Shown here: positions 1 to 8,910 of the stretch, in pieces
Numbering within the stretch: position 1 is the first letter of the stretch
How the letters are laid out: each line of letters starts with the position of its first letter
Assembly: GCA_024235095.1 (NCBI GenBank)
Contig: JACKNC010000003.1
Coordinates: forward strand, 248,001 to 312,000
Direction of reading: 5' to 3'
Length of the DNA: 64,000 nucleotides
Origin: Gammaproteobacteria bacterium
Lineage (GTDB): Bacteria > Pseudomonadota > Gammaproteobacteria > Competibacterales > Competibacteraceae
Position numbers and translations under genes: made by a program
The notes under the pieces: generated by a model
Seen by the model: the letters and a program-made list of their open reading frames with translations, nothing else
Database searches by the model: none
What the model was told of the DNA's origin: nothing

Positions 1-1051
1 CAGTGGATTTTGGTCTGACGTAGGTTGCGTGGGCCTTGCCAAGCGGCGATTTCCTTCCGCAAAGTTTCGAGGTTCGCAATGCGGCGATTCAAACACTGGC
101 CGGCGAGAACAGCGAACTCACATTCCGCCATATTGAGCCAACTGCCATGCTTGGGGGTGTAATGAAATTCGAGCTTGCGGGTGATCCGGCGGGCTTCCTC
201 TGGAGAAAAGACACTATACAAGGCCGCAGGAGTGTGGGTATTGAGGTTATCCACGACCAACCGGATTCGCTCCGCCTTCGGAAAGTACACATCAACGAGT
301 TGCTGCATTTGCTGGGCAAAATCGCGTTTGGTGCGCTGTTTCGTGACATTAACATGACGCCACCCGCGCAAGGGTTGTACGAATAGAAATAAATTGGCGG
401 TGCCTTCGCGTTTGTATTCACAGTCATAGCGCGCCGGTTGACCCGGGCGGGCGGGTTGAGGACAGCGGGTTTCGCTGGTCAATTGCACCGGACTTTCATC
501 GAAGCACACTTGGGGGTATTGAGGATCATCGGGTTCGGCGTACAGGTCCAACACATCCTCCATATGCCAAACATAATCGGGACTGACACTGGGAATACAC
601 CATTCTTGACGTTGCCAGGGTTTGAGGTCGTTTTTTTAAGGATGCGCCGCACACTCTCACGGGAAATGGCTTCGATGGGCCGGAGTTCCATGAAGCGGTC
701 CGCTAACAATTGGAGAGTCCACTGACAACGGCCAGCGGGCGGGGTACTACAGGCCAAGGCGACCAGAAAGGCGGCCTGTTTGCCGGTCAAGGCCGGGGGC
801 AAACCGACTCGTGGCCGCTCGCTTAACGCCGCCAGCAACCCTTCGTCGACAAACCGTTGACGGGTACGATGAACGGTCGAAATCCCCAAGTGAAGGCTTT
901 GGGCAATGGCCTCATCCGTCGCCCCTTCCGCAGCCTGCAGCAACACATGGGCACGGGCAACCTTGCGCGCCGCTGCCTTGCCTTTATGAATGACCTTCAG
1001 CAGGTCTTCCCGCTCCTCTTCAGTTAGATCAACCAGATACTTGTGGGCCAT
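1..1051 (-). CDS. IS630 transposase, copy 1 (3' end outside window, frameshifted)
   Basis: DDE transposase of the IS630 family. The start ATG at 1051 follows a strong AGGAGG ribosome site. The first frame carries a helix-turn-helix region (TDEAIAQSLHLGISTVHRTR). At a run of seven A (a slippery site, after codons for RRIL) the reading must slip by -1 to enter the catalytic frame, which holds CFDES, VVDNLNTH and WLNMAE, the D, D and E of the active site. The last residues lie beyond the window. Sequence is the same as copies 2 and 3 where it can be compared. Confidence 0.9.
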
Positions 1052-1122
1052 GGTGATTCCTCCTGTTGATCTCAACCATAGGGCACCCACCGCTACCTGT
1101 CAAAACTTCTGTGTCAGCCCAC
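1..1122 (-). mobile_element. IS630-family insertion sequence, copy 1 (cut by window edge)
   Basis: Reverse-complement copy of the element seen whole at 16829-18071. Its outer end, with the terminal inverted repeat starting GTGGGCTGACAC, is at 1122. It is followed by TA (1123-1124), the dinucleotide IS630/Tc1 elements duplicate. About 120 bp of the other end lie outside the window. Confidence 0.95.
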
Positions 1123-1140
1123 TAGAATACGATTCTATAT

Positions 1141-1324
1141 ATCGGGGCGCGAGCTGAGCGGAATCGGTCTAATACCGGAGAGCGCATAGGCGCTTGCAGG
1201 TGATTAGGCCGATTACCGCTCCAGCGAGTTGATAGGCGGAGCGCGCAGCGCGACGCCTGCAACTCGCGTCGAGCGAAGCTCGGCTCGCGCCCCGATAAGC
1301 GGAGCGCGAAGCGCTCCGCTTATC
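1141..1324. repeat. Cloverleaf palindromic element, no ORF
   Basis: A perfect 14-bp stem (ATCGGGGCGCGAGC at 1141-1154 with its complement at 1283-1296) closes three further arms. Arm one pairs 1157-1173 with 1203-1220, arm two pairs 1224-1238 with 1254-1267, and a GAGC-GAA-GCTC hairpin sits at 1271-1281. Overlapping the 3' side is a perfect 14-bp hairpin with a GAA loop (1294-1324). No coding capacity. It could be a MITE/REP-type element or a structured RNA; the family is not recognised. Confidence 0.75.
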
Positions 1325-1328
1325 ATAT

Positions 1329-1592
1329 AGCACACCTGATTATGTGGATTCCGTTGTTATAGATGCTACTGATACAAATAGTCCAATTTTCACAGCATTC
1401 TCTGGAAGTGAAATAGCTAAGACAGCAGCACTGCACTACTTTGCTGAAAAATTAAAAGATCAGCGTTATGCATCTATCACTATAAAGACATTAAATAGTT
1501 CTACTAGTGTTAAGGGTGGTATTTCTAATATTTTAAGATTTATGGCGAATGACCAGGATGGTAATGGGTGTTCAAGTTGGCCGAAAATTTGA
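1329..1592 (+). pseudogene. AT-rich gene remnant, C-terminal piece
   Basis: The frame is open from the edge of the palindromic element to a stop at 1592 and encodes about 88 residues (…DYVDSVVIDATDTNSPIF…). There is no credible start: the only candidate is a GTG at 1344 without a ribosome site. It is much more AT-rich than its neighbours. I read it as the 3' end of a gene cut off by the palindromic element. The family is not recognised. Confidence 0.4.
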
Positions 1593-1645
1593 TAAGGGTT
1601 TTCTTCACTCGGAGAAATTAATACTGAGTAATTAGTTTTTAGAAT

Positions 1646-2812
1646 CTACAAAAACGCCCGCAACTCCTTCGGAATCGGATCAACCGGCAGCTCATCTCCC
1701 AACTCCAACACCACTGCCGCCTCGCCCGGCTTGAGCCAGAACTGCACGACCACCTCACCTCGCACCGCTACCCGATCCAGCCACGGCTGTAGTTCCTGAG
1801 CGCGGGCGTAGTGCAGGGCGAGGATGCCGCTCTGGTAAATCGCCGGGTTGTAGCGCTCCAGGCTCTCCAGCCGTCCGGCTAGGGCGGGCGTCTTGCCGTC
1901 GGCAATCTCCACCTCCCCCAACAGATAGTAGGGGCGGTCGGGATCAATGCGGTTGATCAGTCCGCGCAGCGTCCGTCCGGTCATGTTGATTCGTTCGGCC
2001 ATCACCCGCAGCGGTTCACCCTCGATCAACCGGGCGGAGACCGGCAGCAGGTTGTGATACGCCGCACTCTTGCCCACCGCGCGCGGCTGACCTTCGTACA
2101 GCACAATCAAGCCATCTTTCCACAGACCAACAACCGGGCAACGGCAGGCGATCCGTTCCAGGGTCAGGTTGTCCGACGCGATCAACTCCAGGTCGTACCA
2201 ATGCGTCCCGATCTGGCGCGTGTACTGCTCGACCGAAATGTCGAAGCTCTTGAGCACCGCTTGCAGGGCATCCCGGAAGCCCCAGTGACTGAGCGGATAC
2301 AAGGCGACGGTCAGGCTCAGCAGCACCGCCAGCAGAATCATCTCCGCTTTGCTGCCGACCGCCATGCGCCAGTTGCGGTTGCCGGGCGTCACCAGCCGCA
2401 CCGGCGAGGGCCAAAACAAATCGACGCCCCGGAGATTCACCATATCAATCCACAAATGCGACCAGTAGCCGCCCACCACGCAACCCCAGTAATGCGGCTG
2501 GATCAGCGCCAGCGGATAGGCTACGAGGGCCAGCGCCCCGAGGGCGACCAGGGAATGGGTCAGGGTGCGATGGCCAAAGCGGCGCTCCAGCGGCACCGAG
2601 GCGAACCAGAACAGCCGCCCGATCTTGGCGGGGGGATGGTCGATGTCGGGCAGGATGCTGGCGGCCACGATCAGCAACCCGCCGATCAGGTCGGGCTTGT
2701 ACCCGAACAGCGTCGCGCCGCCCAGATAGAGCACCGAGGCAAAAGCAGCGTGGGTGCCGAGGGTCAAGGGATTAACCGGAGTGTTGCGCGATCCATTCCT
2801 TGAGCGCCTCAT
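1646..2812 (-). CDS. Membrane-bound metal-dependent hydrolase, YdjM/DUF457-like
   Basis: Predicted inner-membrane metal-dependent hydrolase of the YdjM (LexA-binding, DUF457) family. The N-terminal part shows the family histidine/aspartate motifs in order: GTHAAF, ILPDIDHP and GHRTLTHS, set among hydrophobic segments. The C-terminal ~170 residues are soluble and not assigned. Its cellular substrate is unknown. The ATG at 2812 overlaps the end of brnA by 41 bp. A TTG at 2767, just after the brnA stop and directly before the GTHAAF motif, is an alternative start. It lies downstream of brnT and brnA on the same strand and may share their transcript. Confidence 0.75.
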   Translation of the reverse strand: MRRSRNGSRNTPVNPLTLGTHAAFASVLYLGGATLFGYKPDLIGGLLIVAASILPDIDHPPAKIGRLFWFASVPLERRFGHRTLTHSLVALGALALVAYPLALIQPHYWGCVVGGYWSHLWIDMVNLRGVDLFWPSPVRLVTPGNRNWRMAVGSKAEMILLAVLLSLTVALYPLSHWGFRDALQAVLKSFDISVEQYTRQIGTHWYDLELIASDNLTLERIACRCPVVGLWKDGLIVLYEGQPRAVGKSAAYHNLLPVSARLIEGEPLRVMAERINMTGRTLRGLINRIDPDRPYYLLGEVEIADGKTPALAGRLESLERYNPAIYQSGILALHYARAQELQPWLDRVAVRGEVVVQFWLKPGEAAVVLELGDELPVDPIPKELRAFL

Positions 2813-3095
2813 CCATTCGCGTCTGCCAGCCTTGGCCCGTGGCCTTGAAGTACGCCACCACTTCGGGCGAGTAGCGCACGGTCAACGCCCGCTTGCGCGG
2901 CTTGCGGCCTGGCCCGCGCGCCCGGCGCAAGGCGGCCAGCGTGGCCTCGACGCCCCCGCCCGGTGTGACGATGGCGCGGCTCCAATCGACCTGATCTTCC
3001 TCGCCCCCCTCATCGGGCGCGGCTTCCAGCGCCGCCGCGATGCACTCAGGGCTGAACGGTCGCAAAGTAGTTTTGAGTTTGGCGTTTGTTGGCAT
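2772..3095 (-). CDS. brnA: BrnA-type antitoxin
   Basis: Antitoxin of a type II BrnTA module. The C-terminal half carries the family signature RYSPEVVAYFKATGQGWQTR followed by a helix ending near WI, the ribbon-helix-helix-like DNA-binding part. The N-terminal ~60 residues would bind the toxin. It overlaps the upstream toxin gene by 50 bp, the usual toxin-first order in brnTA. BrnA proteins generally repress their own operon together with the toxin. Confidence 0.85.
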   Translation of the reverse strand: MPTNAKLKTTLRPFSPECIAAALEAAPDEGGEEDQVDWSRAIVTPGGGVEATLAALRRARGPGRKPRKRALTVRYSPEVVAYFKATGQGWQTRMDEALKEWIAQHSG

Positions 3096-3318
3096 AGCGG
3101 CATGAAATCAGATGGGCGGCGGTGGGCCGCTCGGTCCAGACCAGAAAGACGACGCGCCCGCGCCAGAACGCGAGGCTTTGTAGCCGTTGTTCGCCGTAGG
3201 CGTCGCGGTCGTCTTCCACAGTATTCATCGGAGCGTCGAAAACCTCATCAAGCATCGCTAAGTCAATGCCATGCTTGCGCAGGTTTTCTAAACGCTTGGG
3301 TTCATCCCAGGTGATCAT
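3046..3318 (-). CDS. brnT: BrnT-type toxin (RelE-fold ribonuclease)
   Basis: Ribonuclease toxin of the BrnT family, about 90 residues as usual. Visible signatures are the N-terminal WDEPKRLENLRKHGIDL, the middle EQRLQSLAFWRGRVVFLVWTER, and the C-terminal ISCRYANKRQTQNY. It is expected to cleave mRNA when free of BrnA. ATG at 3318. A TATAAT-like box lies at 3337-3342 on the minus strand, close upstream, and is a possible -10 element. Confidence 0.88.
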   Translation of the reverse strand: MITWDEPKRLENLRKHGIDLAMLDEVFDAPMNTVEDDRDAYGEQRLQSLAFWRGRVVFLVWTERPTAAHLISCRYANKRQTQNYFATVQP

Positions 3319-3377
3319 GAGTAAATTGTAACTACATTATAGCTTTTTTATGACCGGATCGGGGAACGAACGCGGGG

Positions 3378-4409
3378 TCAATTCGCCTTCCCCGCGCCTT
3401 TGAACAGAAACACTCGAACCGAGATCACCACCGCCGCCAGCATCCCGGCGAAGATGTACAACTCGGTATCGCCGGTGCCGATGGCCAGGTAACGCGCCCC
3501 GACCACCGAGGCCAGGGCAATGATCATGACCGGTGTAAAATCCACATAGCGCACCCCCGCCGCATGGCGCATGTCGCGGATCTTGCGCTTGTCCACCAGC
3601 CGTTCCTTGGCCGAGTCGTCCAGCATATCGGCGATGGCTTGCGGGTTGCCGCCGGATTGCTTGACGATATGTCCTACGAACAGGCCGGGCGATTCGATGA
3701 GCATCCCTTGCCGGGCGATGTATGCCTGGACAATTTCCCGCGTGGCGTCCGGCGTGAGCGGCGGAATCGGAATCTCGGTCATCTTCCACCAGAGCTTGGA
3801 CACGTTGGCTTTCTTCTGGCGGGCGCAGCCGATGACTTGGGCAACCTCGAACACCGCCAGCCAGAACGCGACCAGGGTGGGCGTCAGGCTGGTGAAATCG
3901 TCCACGGCGATGAGAACCTTGCCGTGATGATCATGCAGGGCGGGGATAATCGCCGCCGTCAAATCCCGCATACTCAAGCGATTCACCTGGCGGCGGATGC
4001 GCGACCACTCAATCAGTTCGGGCGGCAGGTAGCGGTATTCTTCGGGCAACTCCAGCGCCCCCGAATCGAGCAGGCCAACCGCCAGCAGCTTGCGGGCGAT
4101 GTCGACAAACTGCGCCTTGGGTTGATGGTCGGCGATATGGATCACGGTCTGGGTGCGCCGCGTCCGCTCATGACCGTGCTGATTTTGCGCGTCGCCGGTT
4201 TCGGCATCGTGGGGCCAGTCATCGGCTTCGGCATCAACCGGCATCCGCTCAGCCCGCCGCCGCTCCAGGCGTTCCAGGAGCGTTTCCAGGACAGCGGATT
4301 TGCCCACGCCGACCGCACCGGTCAGGAGGAGATGACGGCCTTTCTTGATCTCCTTGAGCGCCTTGTCGACGAGGGCTTCACGCCCAATCAGCCCGGTGAT
4401 GGCTTTCAT
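3378..4409 (-). CDS. P-loop ATPase with C-terminal membrane segments
   Basis: AAA/ORC-like ATPase. From the chosen ATG at 4409, preceded by GGAGGG, residues ~5-35 hold IGREALVDKALKEI and the Walker A LTGAVGVGKSAVLE. A Walker B-like strand VLIAVDDFTS follows near residue 180. The last ~55 residues contain two hydrophobic segments (PVMIIALASVVGARYLAI and a second before FLFKGAGKAN), so the protein is probably membrane-anchored at its C-terminus. An open frame continues upstream to 4625 but is low-complexity and not needed. The gene starts 2 bp after the stop of the truncated gene at 4412, implying an operon. Function unknown. Confidence 0.7.
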   Translation of the reverse strand: MKAITGLIGREALVDKALKEIKKGRHLLLTGAVGVGKSAVLETLLERLERRRAERMPVDAEADDWPHDAETGDAQNQHGHERTRRTQTVIHIADHQPKAQFVDIARKLLAVGLLDSGALELPEEYRYLPPELIEWSRIRRQVNRLSMRDLTAAIIPALHDHHGKVLIAVDDFTSLTPTLVAFWLAVFEVAQVIGCARQKKANVSKLWWKMTEIPIPPLTPDATREIVQAYIARQGMLIESPGLFVGHIVKQSGGNPQAIADMLDDSAKERLVDKRKIRDMRHAAGVRYVDFTPVMIIALASVVGARYLAIGTGDTELYIFAGMLAAVVISVRVFLFKGAGKAN

Positions 4410-4411
4410 GT

Positions 4412-4685
4412 TCAACCCTCCGGCAATTGCTTGCGTTGGCCGCTCAGGTAGTCCAGCAACGGTTGCCACTGTTCCCCGGCCAAGTGCGCGATCTGGCGGC
4501 GCTGGGCATCGAGGAGCAAGTCCAGGCGTTTGGCGGCGGCGGCTTCCACGTTCTGTTTCTGGGCGGCGTCCCAGAGCTTTTCGACTTCCCCCTCGTAGCC
4601 GGTTTTGATGCGCTCTTGCACCCAATCGGCTTTGGCTTTCTGGAAGTCCAGCCGTTCCCCCACCGCCGCCCGCTCGGCTTCCAGT
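4412..4685 (-). pseudogene. Gene truncated by IS6 copy, C-terminal fragment
   Basis: The open frame runs from the IS6 border at 4685 to a stop at 4412, encoding a charged helical tail (…FQKAKADWVQERIKTGY…). The 5' end has been removed or displaced by the IS6-family element that begins at 4686. It lies directly upstream of the membrane ATPase and probably was its operon partner. Family not recognised. Confidence 0.6.
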
Positions 4686-5495
4686 GGTTCTGTTGCGTTA
4701 GCTGATAGGGTCGGATTTCGGTAAGCTACACGGCCCCTGTCCTGACTTGAGAACCCGCATGATCGATTTTAGAGGCCACCGCTTTGAACGAGACATCATC
4801 CTAACGAGTGTCCGTTGGTACCTCGCCTATCCGTTGAGCTATCGGAACCTGGAAGAGATGCTGGCGGAGCGGGGTGTCGACGTGGATCATTCCAGCGTCT
4901 ACCGCTGGGTCCAGAAGTTTACGCCGCAGTTGGAAGCGGCTTTCCGCAAAGGACAAAAGCGCCCGGTGGGCACAAGTTGGCGGATGGATGAGACCTACAT
5001 TAAGGTCAAAGGCCAGTGGAAGTACCTCTACCGCGCGGTTGATCGAGACGGCCAGACGATCGACTTCCTGTTCACGGCGCATCGCGATAAAAAGCCGCCC
5101 TGCGCTTTCTCAAAAAGGCGATACGGCAGCACTGGTCTTCCGGACAAAGTCACGATCGATAAGAGTGGCGCTAACACCCAAATGATGGATGCACTCCAGG
5201 AGGAGACGAATCGCCGCCATTGAGATTCGCCAAAACAAGTACTTAAATAATTTAGTGGAACAAGATCATCGCGCCGTTAAACGGATCGTCCGCCCCATGC
5301 TGGGGTTCAAAGGCTTTCATTCTGCTCAGGGCCCACCCTGCGGGGCATCGAACTCCTGCACATGATCAAGAAGGGCCAAATGATCATGGCCGAAGGGACG
5401 AATCTCTCCGCCGCAGGACAATTTTATTCACTGGCTGCCTAATAACCTGCAAGGGTTACCCAATCGTGCTCGAAAAAAATTAACGCAACAGAACC
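4686..5495 (+). mobile_element. IS6-family element, copy a (decayed)
   Basis: Starts with GGTTCTGTTGCGTTAGC and ends with TTAACGCAACAGAACC, the terminal repeats shared by all IS6 copies here. About 810 bp, versus 807 bp in the intact copies. Confidence 0.92.
4759..5441 (+). pseudogene. IS6-family transposase, broken by several frameshifts
   Basis: Starts like the intact transposase (MIDFRGHRFERDIILTSVRW). Against the intact copy at 14764-15456 it has a base lost near 5092, an extra base near 5133, and disturbed sequence around 5178-5213 and 5326-5336. The open frame ends at 5223. The helix-turn-helix and the first catalytic Asp (MDET) are present, but the later DDE residues are out of frame, so the product should be inactive. 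Confidence 0.85.
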
Positions 5496-6099
5496 GTTCG
5501 ATGCCCCGCAGGGTGGTCCGAGCAGAATGAAAGCCTTTGAACCCCAGCATGGGGCGGACGATCCGTTTAACGGCGCGATGATCTTGTTCCACTAAATTAT
5601 TTAAGTACTTGTTTTGGCGAATCTCAATGGCGGCGCCCGTCTCCTCCTGGAGTGCATCCAGGGCAGCGGTGTTAGCGCCACTCTTATCGATCGTGACTTT
5701 GTCCGGAAGACCGTGCTGCCGTATCGCCTTTTTGAGAAAGCGCAGGGCGGCTTTCTTATCGCGATGCGCCGTGAACAGGAAGTCGATCGTCTGGCCGTCT
5801 CGATCAACCGCGCGGTAGAGGTACTTCCACTGGCCTTTGACCTTAATGTAGGTCTCATCCATCCGCCAACTTGTGCCCACCGGGCGCTTTTGTCCTTTGC
5901 GGAAAGCCGCTTCCAACTGCGGCGTAAACTTCTGGACCCAGCGGTAGACGCTGGAATGATCCACGTCGACACCCCGCTCCGCCAGCATCTCTTCCAGGTT
6001 CCGATAGCTCAACGGATAGGCGAGGTACCAACGGACACTCGTTAGGATGATGTCTCGTTCAAAGCGGTGGCCTCTAAAATCGATCATGCGGGTTCTCAA
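5428..6099 (-). pseudogene. IS6-family transposase with a hybrid C-terminus
   Basis: The frame matches the intact transposase up to TTLRGIE, with HTH, MDETYIKVKGQWKYLYRAVD, VTIDKSGANT and LNNLVEQDHRAVKR all intact. It then reads through into the end of the neighbouring IS copy, gaining the tail RFCCVNFFRARLGNP. All three catalytic acidic residues remain, so activity cannot be excluded, but the last ~30 native residues are lost. Confidence 0.8.
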
Positions 6100-6160
6100 G
6101 TCAGGACAGGGGCCGTGTAGCTTACCGAAATCCGACCCTATCAGCTAACGCAACAGAACC
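5496..6160 (-). mobile_element. IS6-family element, copy b, main part (inverted relative to its own tail)
   Basis: The left terminal repeat is at 6160 and the element reads leftward to 5496, where it stops inside the codons for TTLRGIE. The missing remainder is found at 6161-6295 in the opposite orientation. The transposase frame starting at 6087 runs on into copy a's end (stop at 5428), giving a false C-terminus. Confidence 0.85.
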
Positions 6161-6295
6161 CATCGAACTCCTGCACATGATCAAGAAGGGCCAAATGATC
6201 ATGGCCGAAGGGACGAATCTCTCCGCCGCAGGACAATTTTATTCACTGGCTGCCTAATAACCTGCAAGGGTTACCCAATCGTGCTCGAAAAAAAT
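6161..6295 (+). mobile_element. IS6 copy b, 3' portion, cut by the ISKra4-like element
   Basis: Sequence from the codons for IELLHMIKKGQ through the end of the transposase to the A-run before the right repeat. It would continue copy b if 5496-6160 were flipped. The last 23 bp of this IS reappear at 8627-8651, beyond the ISKra4-like insertion. Confidence 0.85.
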
Positions 6296-6321
6296 CCTCC
6301 TGTAAATTTTCCTGTGATGCT

Positions 6322-6999
6322 CTATGCGTTTGAAACTAACCGCAAGTTTGACGGATCATTCGCGGCTTCTTGAGGAAACCAGACAGAATCCCATTCATTA
6401 TTGAGTTCGATCACCTTTAAAATGCCTAAACTTCGACTTCCTGCAGGACGCCAACTCATCCCTTTTTTCTTCTGACGACGTCCGATAACTTGATCACAGC
6501 CTTTCTCGATAGAACCACTTCCGATGGGTTTGCCTGCAATCTGACGACTTCGATAATCGATAATTTCATGCTGATGTTTTTCAAGATAATTGATCAGTTC
6601 AAGATGCTTTTCTGCATTTTTGGGTTGCACCTGCTCGACTAAGTAATTCAAAACCGTGACAACATCACCACGCCAGAGGTGATAGAACATAAACTTTAGA
6701 TGCTGATTCTTCTCATCCTTATTCAAGGCAATCATACTCATTAAATCACGAATTTTTTTACCAAGATGGTACCAATCCAGGATAATCAGCACGGTGATAC
6801 CAAATACCGCCCAAAGATGCTCACGAATGATTTTTGCGCCATCTGTAATCGCGATAATCGGCAATGGCTTTTCTTCTTTCCCATAATCTTCAATCACCCG
6901 GCTTTTCAGAATATCAGCAACCGGAATGATCGCTTTCCCCTGTCGATCAATCGGTGCGGTCAGGTATTCAAGATCGCCGTCTTTATTAACAACGTAGAA
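6322..6999 (-). pseudogene. ISKra4-like transposase, C-terminal part
   Basis: Catalytic half of an ISKra4-type transposase. It contains IIAITDGAKIIREHLW (a D), IILDWYHLGKKIRDL (a D in the DWYH signature) and SGSIEKGCDQVIGRRQKKKG (the E in SGSIEKG). The frame is cut near 7000 by the IS200-like insertion; its N-terminal half lies at 7650-8410. Confidence 0.8.
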
Positions 7000-7655
7000 A
7001 ACCACGCCCTTAGGGCGTGGTCAGAGATCAACGGCTTTGCCAGTTGATCGACTCATGGGGTACTACTACGGTTTGTTGTCCCCACAACAGATCGAGAGGA
7101 GTACTGACCATGAGTCGATTCAGAAAGTTATCACATACGATCTGGCACTGCCAGTATCATATTGTTTGGGTTCCGAAATACCGGTATCGAGTCCTCACAG
7201 GGCACATTGCAGAAGAGGTATCGCGATGTATTCACGCCTTTTCGGACTATCAAAAAGTGGAAATTGTTGAATTAAATATCCAGGTGGATCATGTTCATCT
7301 GTTGGTGATGATTCCGCCGAAGTTGTCGATTTCTAACTTTGTGGGAACGCTGAAGGGGCGGACGGCCATTCGGGTCTTCAATCGGTTTTGCGAACTGAAA
7401 AGGAGACCCTATTGGGGCAACCACTTTTGGGCGCGCGGCTACTGTGTGGATACGATAGGACTGGATGTCGAGAAGATTCGCAAGTATGTGCGGTATCAAG
7501 AGCGTAAGGAAAGAGACGCCGAACAGCGCGGTTTCGATTTCTAAAGTGAGAACCCATCCTGTGGGGACGACGCCCTTGCCTCCTCAGGGGGCAAGGCAGA
7601 CTATCCCCTTTTAGGGGTTAACCAAAACCACCCGCTTTGCGGGTGGTTTCTTTAC
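6995..7655 (+). mobile_element. IS200-like element inserted in the ISKra4-like transposase
   Basis: Bounded by subterminal hairpins typical of IS200/IS605 ends: CCACGCCC-TTA-GGGCGTGG at 7002-7020 and ACCACCCGC-TTT-GCGGGTGGT at 7627-7647. No inverted repeats or target duplication are expected for this family, so the exact ends are estimates. Confidence 0.85.
7110..7544 (+). CDS. tnpA: IS200-type TnpA, Y1 HUH transposase
   Basis: Single-strand DNA transposase, 144 residues. It shows KYRYRVL near the N-terminus, the HUH motif in VDHVHLLVMIPP, and the C-terminal helix with the catalytic tyrosine in VEKIRKYVRYQ. The ATG at 7110 follows GAGAGGAG. It is probably active and could mobilise the element between the two hairpins. 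No TnpB or IscB-like partner is present. Confidence 0.92.
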   Translation: MSRFRKLSHTIWHCQYHIVWVPKYRYRVLTGHIAEEVSRCIHAFSDYQKVEIVELNIQVDHVHLLVMIPPKLSISNFVGTLKGRTAIRVFNRFCELKRRPYWGNHFWARGYCVDTIGLDVEKIRKYVRYQERKERDAEQRGFDF

Positions 7656-8410
7656 TTTCAAAGAGAATGACGTCACTCGATACGGCAGACGTCTTCTTCG
7701 GTGCGGATTTCTCTGGCACTTCTTCCTTTATAACTGATTGTTTTCTTATACGATTTTCTTTCTGACCACGGACTTGAATGGCATCTTCGAAAATCAGAAT
7801 TTCCCGACTTTCTGGGTCGTAAATATCAACATCAGGGTCAATGTTGATGACAGAACCACTCGTCTTCGATAAGGTTTCTTCCACTTGCGCGACGCACGCT
7901 TGACTGAGCGCTTGCGCCTTTTCAACCACCACATGGTGGATTTTTTGGTCACTGAGTTGTCGGAACCCGGTGACCCTCTCTATTAAATCGGATACATCGA
8001 TATAGCTTAAGCGATTGCTATAATAAGCGGAGAATTCTTTTAACCGATCACTCACATAATCTTCCTGAAATTGATCCGTCAAATCAAAGTAGGTTCGATG
8101 AGGCAAACTAGGGTATTCTCGATCAATAAATCGCTGAAGTCTAAATTCAAAAGGTCCATGAAGCGTCTTAATCTTGATGGGTGTTGTCCCATTGCAAATC
8201 AAGTCTTTTTTTATCCTGAATAAAGATGTTTTGAGCCGCTTCTAACAAATCAGCCTGAAGATCCGGTAGTGCATTTTTCTTAAATTCTTCAACTGCACCT
8301 TCAATACAATGCAAGCTTTGATTTCTCCAATCCAAAGAATATGTTCGTGTGGATCGATGATCAATAATACGACCTTCATCATCACGAAGAATCAATTCAA
8401 CGGTCGGCAT
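7650..8410 (-). pseudogene. ISKra4-like transposase, N-terminal part in two frames
   Basis: Begins at ATG 8410 after GGAG and encodes MPTVELILRDDEGRIIDHRS. Around 8168-8202 the reading passes to a second overlapping frame (MICNGTTPIKIKTLHGPFEF), either by programmed frameshifting as in some members of the family or by mutation. It ends where the IS200-like element enters near 7650. Fusing it to 6322-6999 would restore a full transposase. Confidence 0.7.
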
Positions 8411-8626
8411 GGCGCTTCTCCAGATCAAAGAGGAGGCGTGGTTTTTTACAGAATTTCTGGACGCATCCTCAGCCGCCGCCCGATCGGCAGCCTTCCATGG
8501 ATTTCGCCCTTTTTCAAAATCAATCAATGCCCTAATAGGCCGGCTCCAAAAGAGTTCTTGAAAAAGCAAAAAGTTAGATATCAGTATACCCTATGGTTTG
8601 TCTATCACAGGAAAATTTACAGGACC

Positions 8627-8683
8627 AAAAAAATTAACGCAACAGAACCAATCCGACCCTATCAGCTAACGCAACAGAACCAT
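8627..8683. mobile_element. Two abutting IS6 end fragments
   Basis: 8627-8651 is the right end of a plus-oriented IS6 (copy b's displaced tail). It is followed directly by 8652-8683, the outer 32 bp of a minus-oriented IS6 copy, which ends in the same CAACAGAACC. This looks like a scar of deletion between IS copies. Confidence 0.8.
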
Positions 8684-8690
8684 TAATGTT

Positions 8691-8780
8691 CAGGACTTTC
8701 GCTTATGGGCTATTTTTTACCATATATAGATATTTATTGATCAGAACCATACTTTATATGGTAGCCAAGCGAAAGTCCTG
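8691..8780. mobile_element. 90-bp MITE
   Basis: Terminal inverted repeats CAGGACTTTCGCTT (8691) and AAGCGAAAGTCCTG (ending 8780) enclose an AT-rich core with a second inner inverted repeat. Flanked by a 5-bp duplication ATGTT (8686-8690 and 8781-8785). No ORF, so it is a non-autonomous element. Confidence 0.8.
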
Positions 8781-8910
8781 ATGTTTTGTCCAGCCCCTCA
8801 GAGGTGTGGTGATGCTAAACACTCATCAAAACCCGCCAAATTCCTGATTGGGGCTGGAGTTTGGCGCCAGGATGCCGCAGTCGGTGGGGCGCGTCCATGT
8901 CATGAGGACC

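Larger units (their letters stand above)
6296..8626 (-). mobile_element. ISKra4-like insertion sequence, itself interrupted by an IS200-like element
   Basis: Ends are inverted repeats: CCTCCTGTAAATTTTCCTGT at 6296 and its near complement ending at 8626, 20 of 22 positions pairing. It is flanked by an exact 8-bp duplication, AAAAAAAT at 6288-6295 and 8627-8634. These A/T bases belong to the end of IS6 copy b, so this element jumped into that IS6. Family assignment rests on the transposase motifs. Confidence 0.8.

Noticed and set aside
2054..2803. Long plus-strand frame opposite the YdjM-like gene
   Set aside because: Shadow of a GC-rich gene; no domain, composition is typical of antisense frames.
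3564..4451. 295-codon plus-strand frame opposite the membrane ATPase
   Set aside because: Antisense shadow; the minus-strand gene has a Walker A motif and a good ribosome site.
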